Positions 1-6,145 of a stretch of 16,160 bases of DNA are shown one piece after another (position 1 is the stretch's first letter; every line of letters starts with the position of its first letter). This stretch comes from Eubacterium sp. UBA3782 (GTDB lineage Bacteria; Bacillota; Clostridia; Lachnospirales; Lachnospiraceae): contig DFFG01000012.1 in the NCBI GenBank assembly GCA_002368795.1, forward strand, positions 1-16,160, written 5' to 3'. A program made the translations under genes and the position numbers. Below the pieces are notes generated by a model. It was given only the letters and a program-made list of their open reading frames with translations. It was not told the origin of the DNA and made no database searches.

Positions 1-29
1 CGCGACAAGAACGCCGAGGCGTTCTTGAA
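1..29. repeat. Intergenic palindromic repeat, copy A (cut by window edge)
   Basis: The first 29 bases match 9319-9347 with one mismatch (A at 5 against G at 9323). The core is a hairpin whose arms are CAAGAACGCC (6-15) and GGCGTTCTTG (18-27), separated by GA. In the second copy this hairpin is the 3' end of a longer structured element, so copy A is probably the right end of a similar element that extends left of the window. There is no T-run right after it, so it is not itself a classic terminator. Its nature (mobile mini-element, REP-like repeat or RNA domain) is unknown. Confidence 0.7.
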
Positions 30-31
30 TG

Positions 32-78
32 AAATCCTCACAAAACAACACGAAAAGTGTGGGATTTTGTGAGGATTT
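32..78 (+). terminator. Long hairpin, probable terminator of the gene left of the window
   Basis: A perfect 14-bp stem (AAATCCTCACAAAA at 32-45 with its complement at 65-78) encloses a smaller ACAC/GTGT hairpin with a GAAAA loop. A T-rich stretch ending in a run of seven Ts follows (to about 101). This suits termination of a + strand transcript entering from the left, and it separates that gene from the BMC operon. The U-tract is interrupted, so efficiency is uncertain. Confidence 0.55.
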
Positions 79-91
79 GCCTTTTCTTTGC

Positions 92-120
92 TTGTTTTTT
101 TGTCTTGCCCATAGTATAAT
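92..120 (+). promoter_or_regulatory. Promoter of the BMC operon
   Basis: A perfect -10 box TATAAT lies at 115-120. A weak -35 (TTGTTT, 92-97) sits 17 bp upstream. Transcription would start near 127, giving a leader of about 78 nt before the GTG start at 205. The leader has small inverted repeats (AGAT/ATCT near 152-163, GCTC/GAGC at the flanks) and a CCTCC directly abutting the GGAGGAG ribosome site. Confidence 0.6.
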
Positions 121-204
121 AAGCTGAACATAGGTATAGTCTGCTCGTGAGAGATCAGGATCTGGTCCCCATGAGCCTTCAGAAACCCTCCGGAGGAGTA
201 AACA

Positions 205-501
205 GTGGAAGAGTACAGAGGAATGGCACTCGGTATTTTCGAGTTTGATAATCTCGTCGCCTGTCTGGTCGCCATGGATCAGGCGGCAAAGACGGCAAAT
301 ATCGTGATCCAGAGCGTGGAAAGAAACCGTCTGAAAGCTGGTGCCTGCGTAAAGATCCGCGGCAGCATTTCGGATGTCAGAGCAGCTGTCGATGCAGCAG
401 TTGAGGCCGGCTCCAGATACGGCAAGCTGACAGGAGTACATACCATTGCTTCGCCTTCTCCTGACACAGAAATCGCGTTGGTCGCAGGTATTCATCAGTA
501 A
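205..501 (+). CDS. BMC-domain shell protein (BMC-H type), first of a pair
   Basis: The 98-residue product fits one single-domain BMC fold, the hexamer-forming shell unit of bacterial microcompartments (PduA/EutM/CcmK family). Family features visible are the opening MALGIFEFDNLVACLVAMDQ, the edge lysine of the A-K-x-A-N motif (K29), the I-R-G-S-I-S-D-V-R-A-A-V-D-A helix and the V-H-T-I-A-S-P ending. The segment that lines the pore (about residues 39-46, ERNRLKAG) differs from the usual G-S-G type loop and is basic. The GTG start is chosen because GGAGGAG (192-198) lies 6 nt upstream; an internal ATG at 223 has a ribosome site too close. It is followed after 13 nt by a second BMC gene. No encapsulated enzyme is encoded nearby, so the cargo and role are unknown. 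The fold call is firm; assembly into a real compartment is inference. Confidence 0.85.
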   Translation: MEEYRGMALGIFEFDNLVACLVAMDQAAKTANIVIQSVERNRLKAGACVKIRGSISDVRAAVDAAVEAGSRYGKLTGVHTIASPSPDTEIALVAGIHQ

Positions 502-514
502 GGAGGGCGTATAG

Positions 515-799
515 ATGACATTCGGTGCTTTAGGATTAGTGGAAGTAATCGGCGCCTCCAACGGTGTGATGGTGCTGGATCAGATGTGCAAGGCCTCTGA
601 GGTGTATTTCGAGGCCAGCTATACCAGAAATGGCGGACATGACACCATCGTTGTCAGCGGAGAGGTCTCTGCGGTAACGGCTGCGGTGGATTCCGTCCGT
701 TACAATCCGCCCTGCGAGATCGTCGCAGCAGCCGTGATCTCCGGACCGGCAGAGGAGACCTGCCGCGTGATGGAGGACTGGAAGGCCGGAAAAATGTAA
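515..799 (+). CDS. BMC-domain shell protein, second of a pair
   Basis: The 94-residue product is a second single BMC domain. It begins ALGLVEVIGASNGVMVLDQM, has the conserved edge lysine (K26 in M-C-K-A-S), a T-V-V-S-G-E-V-S-A-V-type second half and an A-A-A-V-I-S-G-P ending. Between A-V-D-S-V (about 67-71) and C-E-I-V the second helix is shorter than in typical BMC-H proteins, and a Pro-Pro-Cys (about 75-77) stands there. The putative pore loop is T-R-N-G-G-H-D (37-43). Its AGGAGGG ribosome site (501-507) overlaps the stop codon of the first BMC gene, so the two are surely co-transcribed and probably translated in balance. A strong terminator follows. The two proteins are quite divergent and could form mixed or separate hexamers. 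Function is unknown. Confidence 0.82.
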   Translation: MTFGALGLVEVIGASNGVMVLDQMCKASEVYFEASYTRNGGHDTIVVSGEVSAVTAAVDSVRYNPPCEIVAAAVISGPAEETCRVMEDWKAGKM

Positions 800-834
800 A
801 AAGGAGCCTTAGAGGGTTTAGATTTCGACTATTT

Positions 835-889
835 AAGAAGACGTAATTTCCCGGGACAGGACTTGCCGGGAGGTGCGTCTTCTTTTTTT
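835..889 (+). terminator. Intrinsic terminator of the BMC operon
   Basis: A 9-bp outer stem AAGAAGACG (835-843) / CGTCTTCTT (876-884) encloses an inner CCCGG/CCGGG helix (850-854, 866-870), and the 3' arm runs into seven Ts. It ends the two-gene BMC transcript, so glgA is transcribed separately. Confidence 0.88.
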
Positions 890-931
890 CTATTTTTTAA
901 AAAAGTTATAGGAAAATACTGAAAAAGTTAA

Positions 932-937
932 TATAAT
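932..937 (+). promoter_or_regulatory. Probable -10 box of glgA
   Basis: TATAAT in an AT-rich stretch, 81 bases before the glgA start. No good -35 is visible at 16-18 bp. The best candidate, TTATAG at 906-911, is 20 bp away, so an activator or alternative contacts may be needed. The leader holds two GATATC copies (956-961 and 967-972) and a CCGGA/TCCGG stem near 974-992. Confidence 0.45.
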
Positions 938-1017
938 AGGAATAAGGCTTATATGGATATCTGAAGGATATCACCGGATCTCGCAGGTCCGGAGACCACA
1001 CATTACAGGAGGATAGA

Positions 1018-2460
1018 ATGAAAAAGATCTTATTTGCGACTTCCGAATGCGTTCCGTTTATCAAGACCGGAGGTCTTGCAGACGTTGCCGGCTCTCTGCC
1101 AAAGAATTTTCAGAAGGAATATTTCGACTGCCGTGTTGTGCTGCCCAAATATAAAGTAATCCCGGAAAAGTACACCAGCAAGATGGAGTATGTGACAAAC
1201 TTCTATATGGACCTCAACTGGAGACAGCAGTATGTGGGCATCTTCCGTATGGAATATGAAGGCATCACCTTCTATTTCATTGACAACGAAGAGCATTTCT
1301 CCGGTGACCAGATCTACGCAGGCATGCCCTGGGATCTGGAAAAGTTCGCATTCTTCTCCAAGGCCGTCCTTGCGATCCTGCCGGTGATCGATTTCCATCC
1401 CGACATCATCCACTGCCATGACTGGCAGACCGGCCTGATCCCGGTCTATATGCATGAACGTTTCGCCAACAATGCCTGGTTTGGCGGCATCAAGACGGTC
1501 ATGACCATCCACAACCTGAAGTTCCAGGGCATCTGGAACATCGAGACCATGAAGAGCATCACAGGTCTGGATGAGTATTACTTCAGCGCAGATAAGATGG
1601 AATTCAACGGTGACGGCAGCTATCTGAAGGGCGGACTGGTCTACGCCGACGCGATCACCACCGTATCGAAAACCTACGCGGAGGAGATCAAGACACCGTT
1701 CTACGGCGAAGGTCTGGACGGTCTGATGCGTGCCCGCGCCAACGATCTGAGAGGTATCGTCAACGGCCTGGATTACGAAGACTGGAATCCGGAGACCGAC
1801 CCGGCGGTCCAGTATCATTTCAATGCAAAGAATTTCCGCAAGGAAAAGGTCAAAAACAAACTTGCCCTGCAGAAGGAGCTTGGCCTTGCCGAGGATCCCA
1901 AGCAGATGATGATCGGTGTGGTTTCCCGTCTGACCGACCAGAAGGGCTTCGACCTGATCGCCTATATGATGGACGAGCTTTGCTCCGACGCCATCCAGCT
2001 GGTCATCCTGGGCACCGGCGATCCGAAATACGAGAATATGTTCCGGCATTTTGCATGGAAGTATGACAAGAAGGTATCCGCAAACATCTACTACAGCAAC
2101 GATCTGTCCAGAAAGATCTATGCGTCCTGTGATGCGTTCCTGATGCCGTCCCTGTTTGAGCCCTGCGGCCTGAGCCAGCTGATGAGCCTGCGTTACGGCA
2201 CCGTGCCGATCGTGCGTGAGACCGGCGGTCTGAAGGATACGGTAGAGCCCTACAACGAGTATGAGGGCACCGGTACCGGATTCTCCTTTGCCAACTACAA
2301 CGCACACGAGATGCTGGGCACCATCCGCTATGCAGAGCGTATCTACTACGATAAGAAGCGGGAGTGGAACAAGATCATCGACCGCGGTATGGCACAGGAC
2401 TTCTCCTGGAAGAATTCTGCACTGCAGTATCAGGAGCTGTACGACTGGCTGATCGGCTGA
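1018..2460 (+). CDS. glgA: Glycogen synthase (ADP-glucose type, GT5 family)
   Basis: This enzyme transfers glucose from ADP-glucose to growing alpha-1,4-glucan chains in the cytoplasm. The 480-residue product is full length for bacterial GlgA. The N-terminal Rossmann half starts with the ADP-glucose-binding K-T-G-G-L-A-D-V motif (K16), followed by I-I-H-C-H-D-W-Q-T-G and T-I-H-N-L. The C-terminal half carries S-R-L-T-D-Q-K-G and the catalytic E-P-C-G-L-S-Q loop (E381), then R-E-T-G-G-L. AGGAGGA (1007-1013) precedes the ATG at good spacing. No glgB, glgC or glgP is adjacent, so this is an isolated glycogen gene. Its left neighbours are the two BMC shell-type genes. No defect is visible. Confidence 0.96.
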   Translation: MKKILFATSECVPFIKTGGLADVAGSLPKNFQKEYFDCRVVLPKYKVIPEKYTSKMEYVTNFYMDLNWRQQYVGIFRMEYEGITFYFIDNEEHFSGDQIYAGMPWDLEKFAFFSKAVLAILPVIDFHPDIIHCHDWQTGLIPVYMHERFANNAWFGGIKTVMTIHNLKFQGIWNIETMKSITGLDEYYFSADKMEFNGDGSYLKGGLVYADAITTVSKTYAEEIKTPFYGEGLDGLMRARANDLRGIVNGLDYEDWNPETDPAVQYHFNAKNFRKEKVKNKLALQKELGLAEDPKQMMIGVVSRLTDQKGFDLIAYMMDELCSDAIQLVILGTGDPKYENMFRHFAWKYDKKVSANIYYSNDLSRKIYASCDAFLMPSLFEPCGLSQLMSLRYGTVPIVRETGGLKDTVEPYNEYEGTGTGFSFANYNAHEMLGTIRYAERIYYDKKREWNKIIDRGMAQDFSWKNSALQYQELYDWLIG

Positions 2461-2514
2461 TCACATCCGCACGGTCAGGCAGGAATGCCAGCATATAGAA
2501 TTTAAAATCTAACC

Positions 2515-2547
2515 GGGGCTGCCTCAGGAAAAATGTGAGGCAGCTCC
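2515..2547 (+). terminator. Strong hairpin after glgA, lacking a T-run
   Basis: A 12-bp stem GGGGCTGCCTCA (2515-2526) / TGAGGCAGCTCC (2536-2547), with one G-T pair and a 9-nt loop, lies about 55 nt past the glgA stop. No T-run follows on the + strand, so it may protect a 3' end or be a weak terminator. The rest of the 370-base gap to recA shows only the recA control region and no gene. Confidence 0.45.
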
Positions 2548-2718
2548 GATCCCTTCATCCGGCTGGCGATCTGCCGGCACAATTATCCCATCATTAAAAA
2601 TAAAACAGCAGCTGCAGCGATCCGCGCACAGGCACGGGTCTGTTTGGCGTGCGGAAGGGAGAAATACATGTATACTATCCTATAGGCTAACTATGCAGAA
2701 AAATATACACAAACCGGA

Positions 2719-2747
2719 TTGACTTTTTGGTGGAAGGGTATTATAGT
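2719..2747 (+). promoter_or_regulatory. recA promoter
   Basis: -35 TTGACT (2719-2724) and -10 TATAGT (2742-2747), each 5/6 to consensus, are spaced 17 bp. The start of transcription should fall near 2754, giving a leader of about 77 nt. The LexA box lies just downstream, so repressor would block the polymerase at the start. Confidence 0.82.
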
Positions 2748-2759
2748 AGTACATGAAAA

Positions 2760-2773
2760 CGAACAGATGTTCC
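2760..2773 (+). promoter_or_regulatory. LexA (SOS) operator of recA
   Basis: CGAACAGATGTTCC fits the Gram-positive LexA/DinR consensus CGAACRNRYGTTYC at every position. It lies about 7-20 nt after the predicted start of recA transcription. This indicates DNA-damage induction of recA through LexA, as in other Firmicutes. Confidence 0.9.
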
Positions 2774-2830
2774 GAACGGATGATTGGCATCCCGGTACAG
2801 GCTGTTTGCATAGAGAAAGGGAGTAGAAAA

Positions 2831-3877
2831 ATGGCTGTAAATACAGGCAGAAGTGAAGACAGACAGCGTGCGCTGGACGCAGCGCTTGGACAGATCGAGA
2901 AACAGTACGGCAAGGGCACGATCATGAAGCTGGGCGACCAGAACGCCCACCTGAATATCGAGGCGATCCCCACCGGATCCCTCAGCCTGGATATCGCGCT
3001 TGGCGTAGGCGGCATTCCGCGCGGACGTATCGTAGAGATCTACGGACCGGAATCCTCCGGTAAGACCACCGTTGCTCTTCACATGGTGGCAGAGGTGCAG
3101 AAGAGGGGCGGCATCGCCGGCTTTATCGATGCCGAGCATGCCCTGGATCCCGTCTATGCCAAGAACATCGGTGTAGATATCGACAACCTTTACATTTCCC
3201 AGCCGGATTCCGGAGAGCAGGCGCTGGAGATCACCGAGACCATGGTCCGCTCCGGTGCAGTGGATATCATCATCGTGGACTCTGTTGCGGCCCTGGTACC
3301 GAAGGCCGAGATCGACGGCGATATGGGCGATTCCCATGTCGGCCTGCAGGCCCGTATGATGTCCCAGGCATGCCGTAAGCTCACCGCCGCCATCAGCAAG
3401 ACCAACTGTGTGGTCATCTTCATCAACCAGCTCCGTGAGAAGGTCGGCGTTATGTTCGGCAATCCGGAGACGACCACCGGTGGACGTGCACTGAAGTTCT
3501 ATGCCTCTGTCCGTCTGGATGTCCGCAGGATCGAGTCCTTAAAGCAGGCCGGTGAGGTCATCGGAAACCACACCAGGATTCGTGTCGTCAAGAACAAGGT
3601 GGCTCCGCCCTTCAAGGAGGCAGAGTTCGATATCATGTTCGGCAAGGGCATTTCCCGTGAGGCCGACATCCTGGATCTGGCATCCAATCTTGGCATCATC
3701 CAGAAGAGCGGTGCATGGTACGCATACCTCGGCGAGAAGATCGGCCAGGGCCGTGAAAACGCAAAGAGCTACCTGCGCGATCATCCGGATGTGATGCTTG
3801 AGGTGGAAAACAAGGTCAGAGAATCCTACGGCATTCCGGCAGACGAGCTGCCCGCCGCAGAGACCGACGGCGAGTAA
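2831..3877 (+). CDS. recA: Recombinase RecA
   Basis: RecA forms ATP-dependent filaments on single-stranded DNA, drives homologous pairing and activates LexA self-cleavage. The 348-residue product is normal length. Visible are the N-terminal oligomerisation helix (D-A-A-L-G-Q-I-E-K-Q-Y-G-K-G), Walker A G-P-E-S-S-G-K-T-T (about 72-80), Walker B I-I-I-V-D-S (about 144-149), loop L2 N-P-E-T-T-T-G-G-R-A-L-K-F-Y and an acidic C-terminal tail. The ATG at 2831 is chosen over an in-frame ATG at 2753 because AAAGGGAG lies just upstream and the protein then begins at the conserved N-terminus; 2753 lies at the predicted transcription start. It has its own promoter and LexA box. Confidence 0.98.
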   Translation: MAVNTGRSEDRQRALDAALGQIEKQYGKGTIMKLGDQNAHLNIEAIPTGSLSLDIALGVGGIPRGRIVEIYGPESSGKTTVALHMVAEVQKRGGIAGFIDAEHALDPVYAKNIGVDIDNLYISQPDSGEQALEITETMVRSGAVDIIIVDSVAALVPKAEIDGDMGDSHVGLQARMMSQACRKLTAAISKTNCVVIFINQLREKVGVMFGNPETTTGGRALKFYASVRLDVRRIESLKQAGEVIGNHTRIRVVKNKVAPPFKEAEFDIMFGKGISREADILDLASNLGIIQKSGAWYAYLGEKIGQGRENAKSYLRDHPDVMLEVENKVRESYGIPADELPAAETDGE

Positions 3878-3966
3878 GCTTCCGGCCGAAGATGGCAATG
3901 CGTTGCCGGCTGCATCAGGCATGAACAGCAAGGTGCGCTGCCAGGCTCTGCGATCAAAATAATCAT

Positions 3967-4002
3967 GGGCGTCAGCGAAGAGACAAGGCTGGCGCCCTTT
4001 TT
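3967..4002 (+). terminator. Intrinsic terminator between recA and recX
   Basis: GGGCGTCAGC (3967-3976) pairs with GCTGGCGCCC (3988-3997), with one G-T pair, and is followed by five Ts. It lies 90 nt after recA and 35 nt before recX. recX would then be made only by read-through, or from a promoter not evident here. Confidence 0.85.
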
Positions 4003-4036
4003 GCGGAACAGGCAAAACAGGGAGGAGAAGATAGCG

Positions 4037-4807
4037 ATGAAACGATCTGCCGGAACATGGGGCCGACGCTGGGAAGCGGAGGAGCCGGAAAGAGGCAGCT
4101 TTGGGTCGGAAGATTCGGAAGGCCTGACAGATTGGCCAGAGAACACCAGGAAAGCTTCCAAACGGAAGAAATGGCCGGAGGATGGAGCGGATACGGCAGG
4201 GCTGGAGGACTGGCCGGATGCGTTCCTGCAGGAGGAGGACCCGGAGAATGATGAGCTGGAAAGTGACAGAGGAACCGATCCGAAAGAGGAAAAGCGGGCG
4301 GTGGCCAGGGCCATGAAGCTGCTGCTGTACCGGCAGAGATCGGAGCATGAGCTTCGCTGTGCGCTGGAGAAGGATGATTTTTCAGCAGCTGCCGTGGAAA
4401 AAGCACTTGCATATGTACGGTCCTTCGGTTATATTAATGACGTAAGATTTGCAGAAAACTATATCATTAGTATTGGTAAAAAGAAGAGCAGACGCGTGAT
4501 CGAGTCCGAACTGGAGGAAAAAGGCGTTTCCTATGCCTGTATTCAGGAGGCCTTTGAAGAGTATCCGGTGGACGATGATGCGGCGGCATTTGAGCTGTTG
4601 CAGCGAAAACTCAGGAAATCCAGTGCCTCCTTTATGGAAGAGTCAGACCAGGATCCGGATGACCTTTTCGGGTCAGAAGATGGTTATACTCATAAAATAG
4701 AGGACAAAGAACGGAGAAGGGTATATAATTTTCTTGCAAGAAAGGGATTTTCCTCCTCTACCATCTGGAGGGCGATCCGTAAATATGAAAATGGCGGACA
4801 GGATTGA
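4037..4807 (+). CDS. recX: Regulatory protein RecX with acidic N-terminal extension
   Basis: RecX binds and caps or destabilises RecA filaments. The conserved part begins near residue 85 (A-M-K-L-L-L-Y-R-Q-R-S-E-H-E-L), continues with F-G-Y-I-N-D-V-R-F-A and K-K-S-R-R-V-I-E-S-E-L-E-E-K-G-V, and ends with a third helical repeat (R-V-Y-N-F-L-A-R-K-G-F). Length is 256 residues. About 82 N-terminal residues are extra, rich in Glu/Asp, with W-P-acid motifs at 33, 46 and 59. A second acidic insert (about 203-225) precedes the last repeat. The ATG at 4037 is supported by GGGAGGAG 9 nt upstream; the in-frame ATG at 3965 would sit in the terminator hairpin. Family assignment is firm; the extension's role is unknown. 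Confidence 0.9.
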   Translation: MKRSAGTWGRRWEAEEPERGSFGSEDSEGLTDWPENTRKASKRKKWPEDGADTAGLEDWPDAFLQEEDPENDELESDRGTDPKEEKRAVARAMKLLLYRQRSEHELRCALEKDDFSAAAVEKALAYVRSFGYINDVRFAENYIISIGKKKSRRVIESELEEKGVSYACIQEAFEEYPVDDDAAAFELLQRKLRKSSASFMEESDQDPDDLFGSEDGYTHKIEDKERRRVYNFLARKGFSSSTIWRAIRKYENGGQD

Positions 4808-4860
4808 CCTGTCCGGTTTATTTGTTTAAGACAGATAGATATCGAAGATATGGAGCTTAC

Positions 4861-5823
4861 ATGATGACAAATCTGATCAGTCGGGCGGCAGCCATGGCGG
4901 CAGCGATCACGCTTTGCCTTGGCATGACGGCAGCTGCGGTACCAGCGGAGGAAGCACTTGAAGCGGAATCCGTGGTCCTTGAACCGGAAGCAGTGAGCAC
5001 ATCATCTGCCAGCGAGGAAACTGAAACAGAAGAGGAAGTCCCGGAGGATGTGTCGGCAGTGTCAGCCGAATCATCTGTGACGGAAGCAGAGGAGATCTCT
5101 TTGGACGTGGATCATGATGGCAAGATCGTCATCGTACTGGATCCGGGACACGATCATTCCCATACCGGAGCAGAAGCAAAATTTGGGGATGTAGAGGCAC
5201 ACGAGGAGGATCTGGTGGCATCGATCGCCAGATACATGAAGCGTGAGCTTGTTTCCTATGAGAATGTAGTCGTTTATATGACCCATGACGGGACGGCAGA
5301 GAAATGTCCCTTCAAGGCAGAAAGCGACAAGGCCTGCCTGCAGGCCCGGGTCGATTATGCGGAAAAGGTTGGCGCAGACTATTTCATCTCTCTGCACCTG
5401 AACAAGAGCCCTGAGGCAAATGTGACCGGATGCGAGATCCTTTATCCCAACGAGAGCTATGACACGGAAGTCGCAGATGAGGGAAGAGTCCTTTCCAACG
5501 TCATCAGCCGGAAGCTGCAGAAGCTGGGCCTGGAGATCAACTCCGTGCACAGCAGAAATTCCGATGACGAGGAGTATCCGGACGGCAGCGTCGCCGATTA
5601 TTACTCCGTCATCCGCCGGTCAAAGCTGGCCGGATTTACCGGGATCATCATTGAGCATTGTCACATGGATGTTGAGGAAGAGTACGACCAGTACCTTTCC
5701 GACAATGCAAGGCTGAAGGCTTTAGGAGAGGCAGATGCAAAAGCAATTGCCCAGTACCTGGATCTGAAAAAGATCAATGCGGCGGAGATCGCATCCTCCT
5801 CCGATTCCGGAGATTCGTATTAA
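4861..5823 (+). CDS. Exported N-acetylmuramoyl-L-alanine amidase (Amidase_3 family)
   Basis: This is a zinc amidase that cuts the bond between MurNAc and the stem peptide of peptidoglycan. Residues 1 to about 30 form a signal peptide (M-M-T-N-L-I-S-R, hydrophobic core, A-V-P-A). A Glu/Ser-rich linker follows (about 30-85). The catalytic domain shows D-P-G-H (H97), E115 in H-E-E-D-L, S-L-H-L-N (H179) and a late Glu (E265 in I-I-I-E-H), matching the family's metal ligands and catalytic Glu. Length is 320 residues. ATG 4861 is preferred since GGAG lies 5 nt upstream and the signal peptide follows at once. A TTG at 4804 overlapping the recX stop is possible, but would bury the signal peptide. A target role (cell separation, sporulation or remodelling) cannot be told. 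CwlD-like proteins share this fold. Confidence 0.88.
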   Translation: MMTNLISRAAAMAAAITLCLGMTAAAVPAEEALEAESVVLEPEAVSTSSASEETETEEEVPEDVSAVSAESSVTEAEEISLDVDHDGKIVIVLDPGHDHSHTGAEAKFGDVEAHEEDLVASIARYMKRELVSYENVVVYMTHDGTAEKCPFKAESDKACLQARVDYAEKVGADYFISLHLNKSPEANVTGCEILYPNESYDTEVADEGRVLSNVISRKLQKLGLEINSVHSRNSDDEEYPDGSVADYYSVIRRSKLAGFTGIIIEHCHMDVEEEYDQYLSDNARLKALGEADAKAIAQYLDLKKINAAEIASSSDSGDSY

Positions 5824-5842
5824 ACATAATAAGCAGAACGAG

Positions 5843-5878
5843 CAGAGCGGAGAAGCAGCTGTTTCCCGCTCTGTTTTC
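5843..5878 (+). terminator. Intrinsic terminator of the amidase gene
   Basis: CAGAGCGG (5843-5850) pairs with CCGCTCTG (5866-5873), with further pairing inside (GAAGC against GTTTC), then TTTT. It lies 20 nt after the stop codon. Confidence 0.85.
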
Positions 5879-5978
5879 TTGTGGTCTACATGCGGAGATG
5901 ATCTTGAGAACAAAGCTTCCTGCATGGTGCGGGCGGAGCTTACGCAGTCGTATTGACGGAAAACAGAAGAGAAAAATA

Positions 5979-6036
5979 GCAATAATGCCTCAATTCGAAG
6001 GAGCAAAATTGCAATAATGCTCCAATTTACAGGAGC
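5979..6036. repeat. Two direct repeats, 32-bp period, upstream of the rny promoter
   Basis: Unit 1 (5979-6004) and unit 2 (6011-6036) share GCAATAATGC, CAATT and AGGAGC in the same order, 21 of 26 positions identical. Their 32-bp spacing is about three helical turns. The GCTCC of unit 2 can pair with the GGAGC of either unit. A further ATGCAT/TGCAT motif follows (6047-6059). The block ends about 33 bp before the rny -35 box, so it may be a regulator-binding region. The rest of the 322-base gap (5824-6145) holds the amidase terminator and the rny promoter. Confidence 0.65.
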
Positions 6037-6068
6037 GAAGACTATAATGCATAGTGCATAATATTTCG

Positions 6069-6097
6069 TTGACAAATATATAAAATATGTATAAAAT
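6069..6097 (+). promoter_or_regulatory. rny promoter
   Basis: -35 TTGACA (6069-6074, perfect) and -10 TAAAAT (6092-6097, 5/6) are spaced 17 bp. Predicted start is near 6104, giving a leader of about 42 nt that ends with TAAGGAGG (6129-6136) before the ATG. Confidence 0.85.
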
Positions 6098-6145
6098 GGT
6101 AATGTTATAAGGCACTATGACAACTTAATAAGGAGGACACCTGTA

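Noticed and set aside
1030..2307. Long open frame antisense to glgA (about 425 codons)
   Set aside because: The plus strand encodes a complete, motif-rich glycogen synthase. The antisense translation has no recognisable domain or ribosome site; it is a by-product of codon bias.
2753..2830. Earlier in-frame ATG for recA at 2753
   Set aside because: It coincides with the predicted transcription start and would run through the LexA box; ATG 2831 has a good ribosome site and gives the conserved N-terminus.
3965..4036. Earlier ATG for recX at 3965
   Set aside because: It lies inside the hairpin arm of the recA terminator and has no ribosome site. ATG 4037 has GGGAGGAG at proper distance.
5979..6036. 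Short CRISPR-like array
   Set aside because: Only two imperfect units with a 6-bp gap, no spacers and no cas genes.
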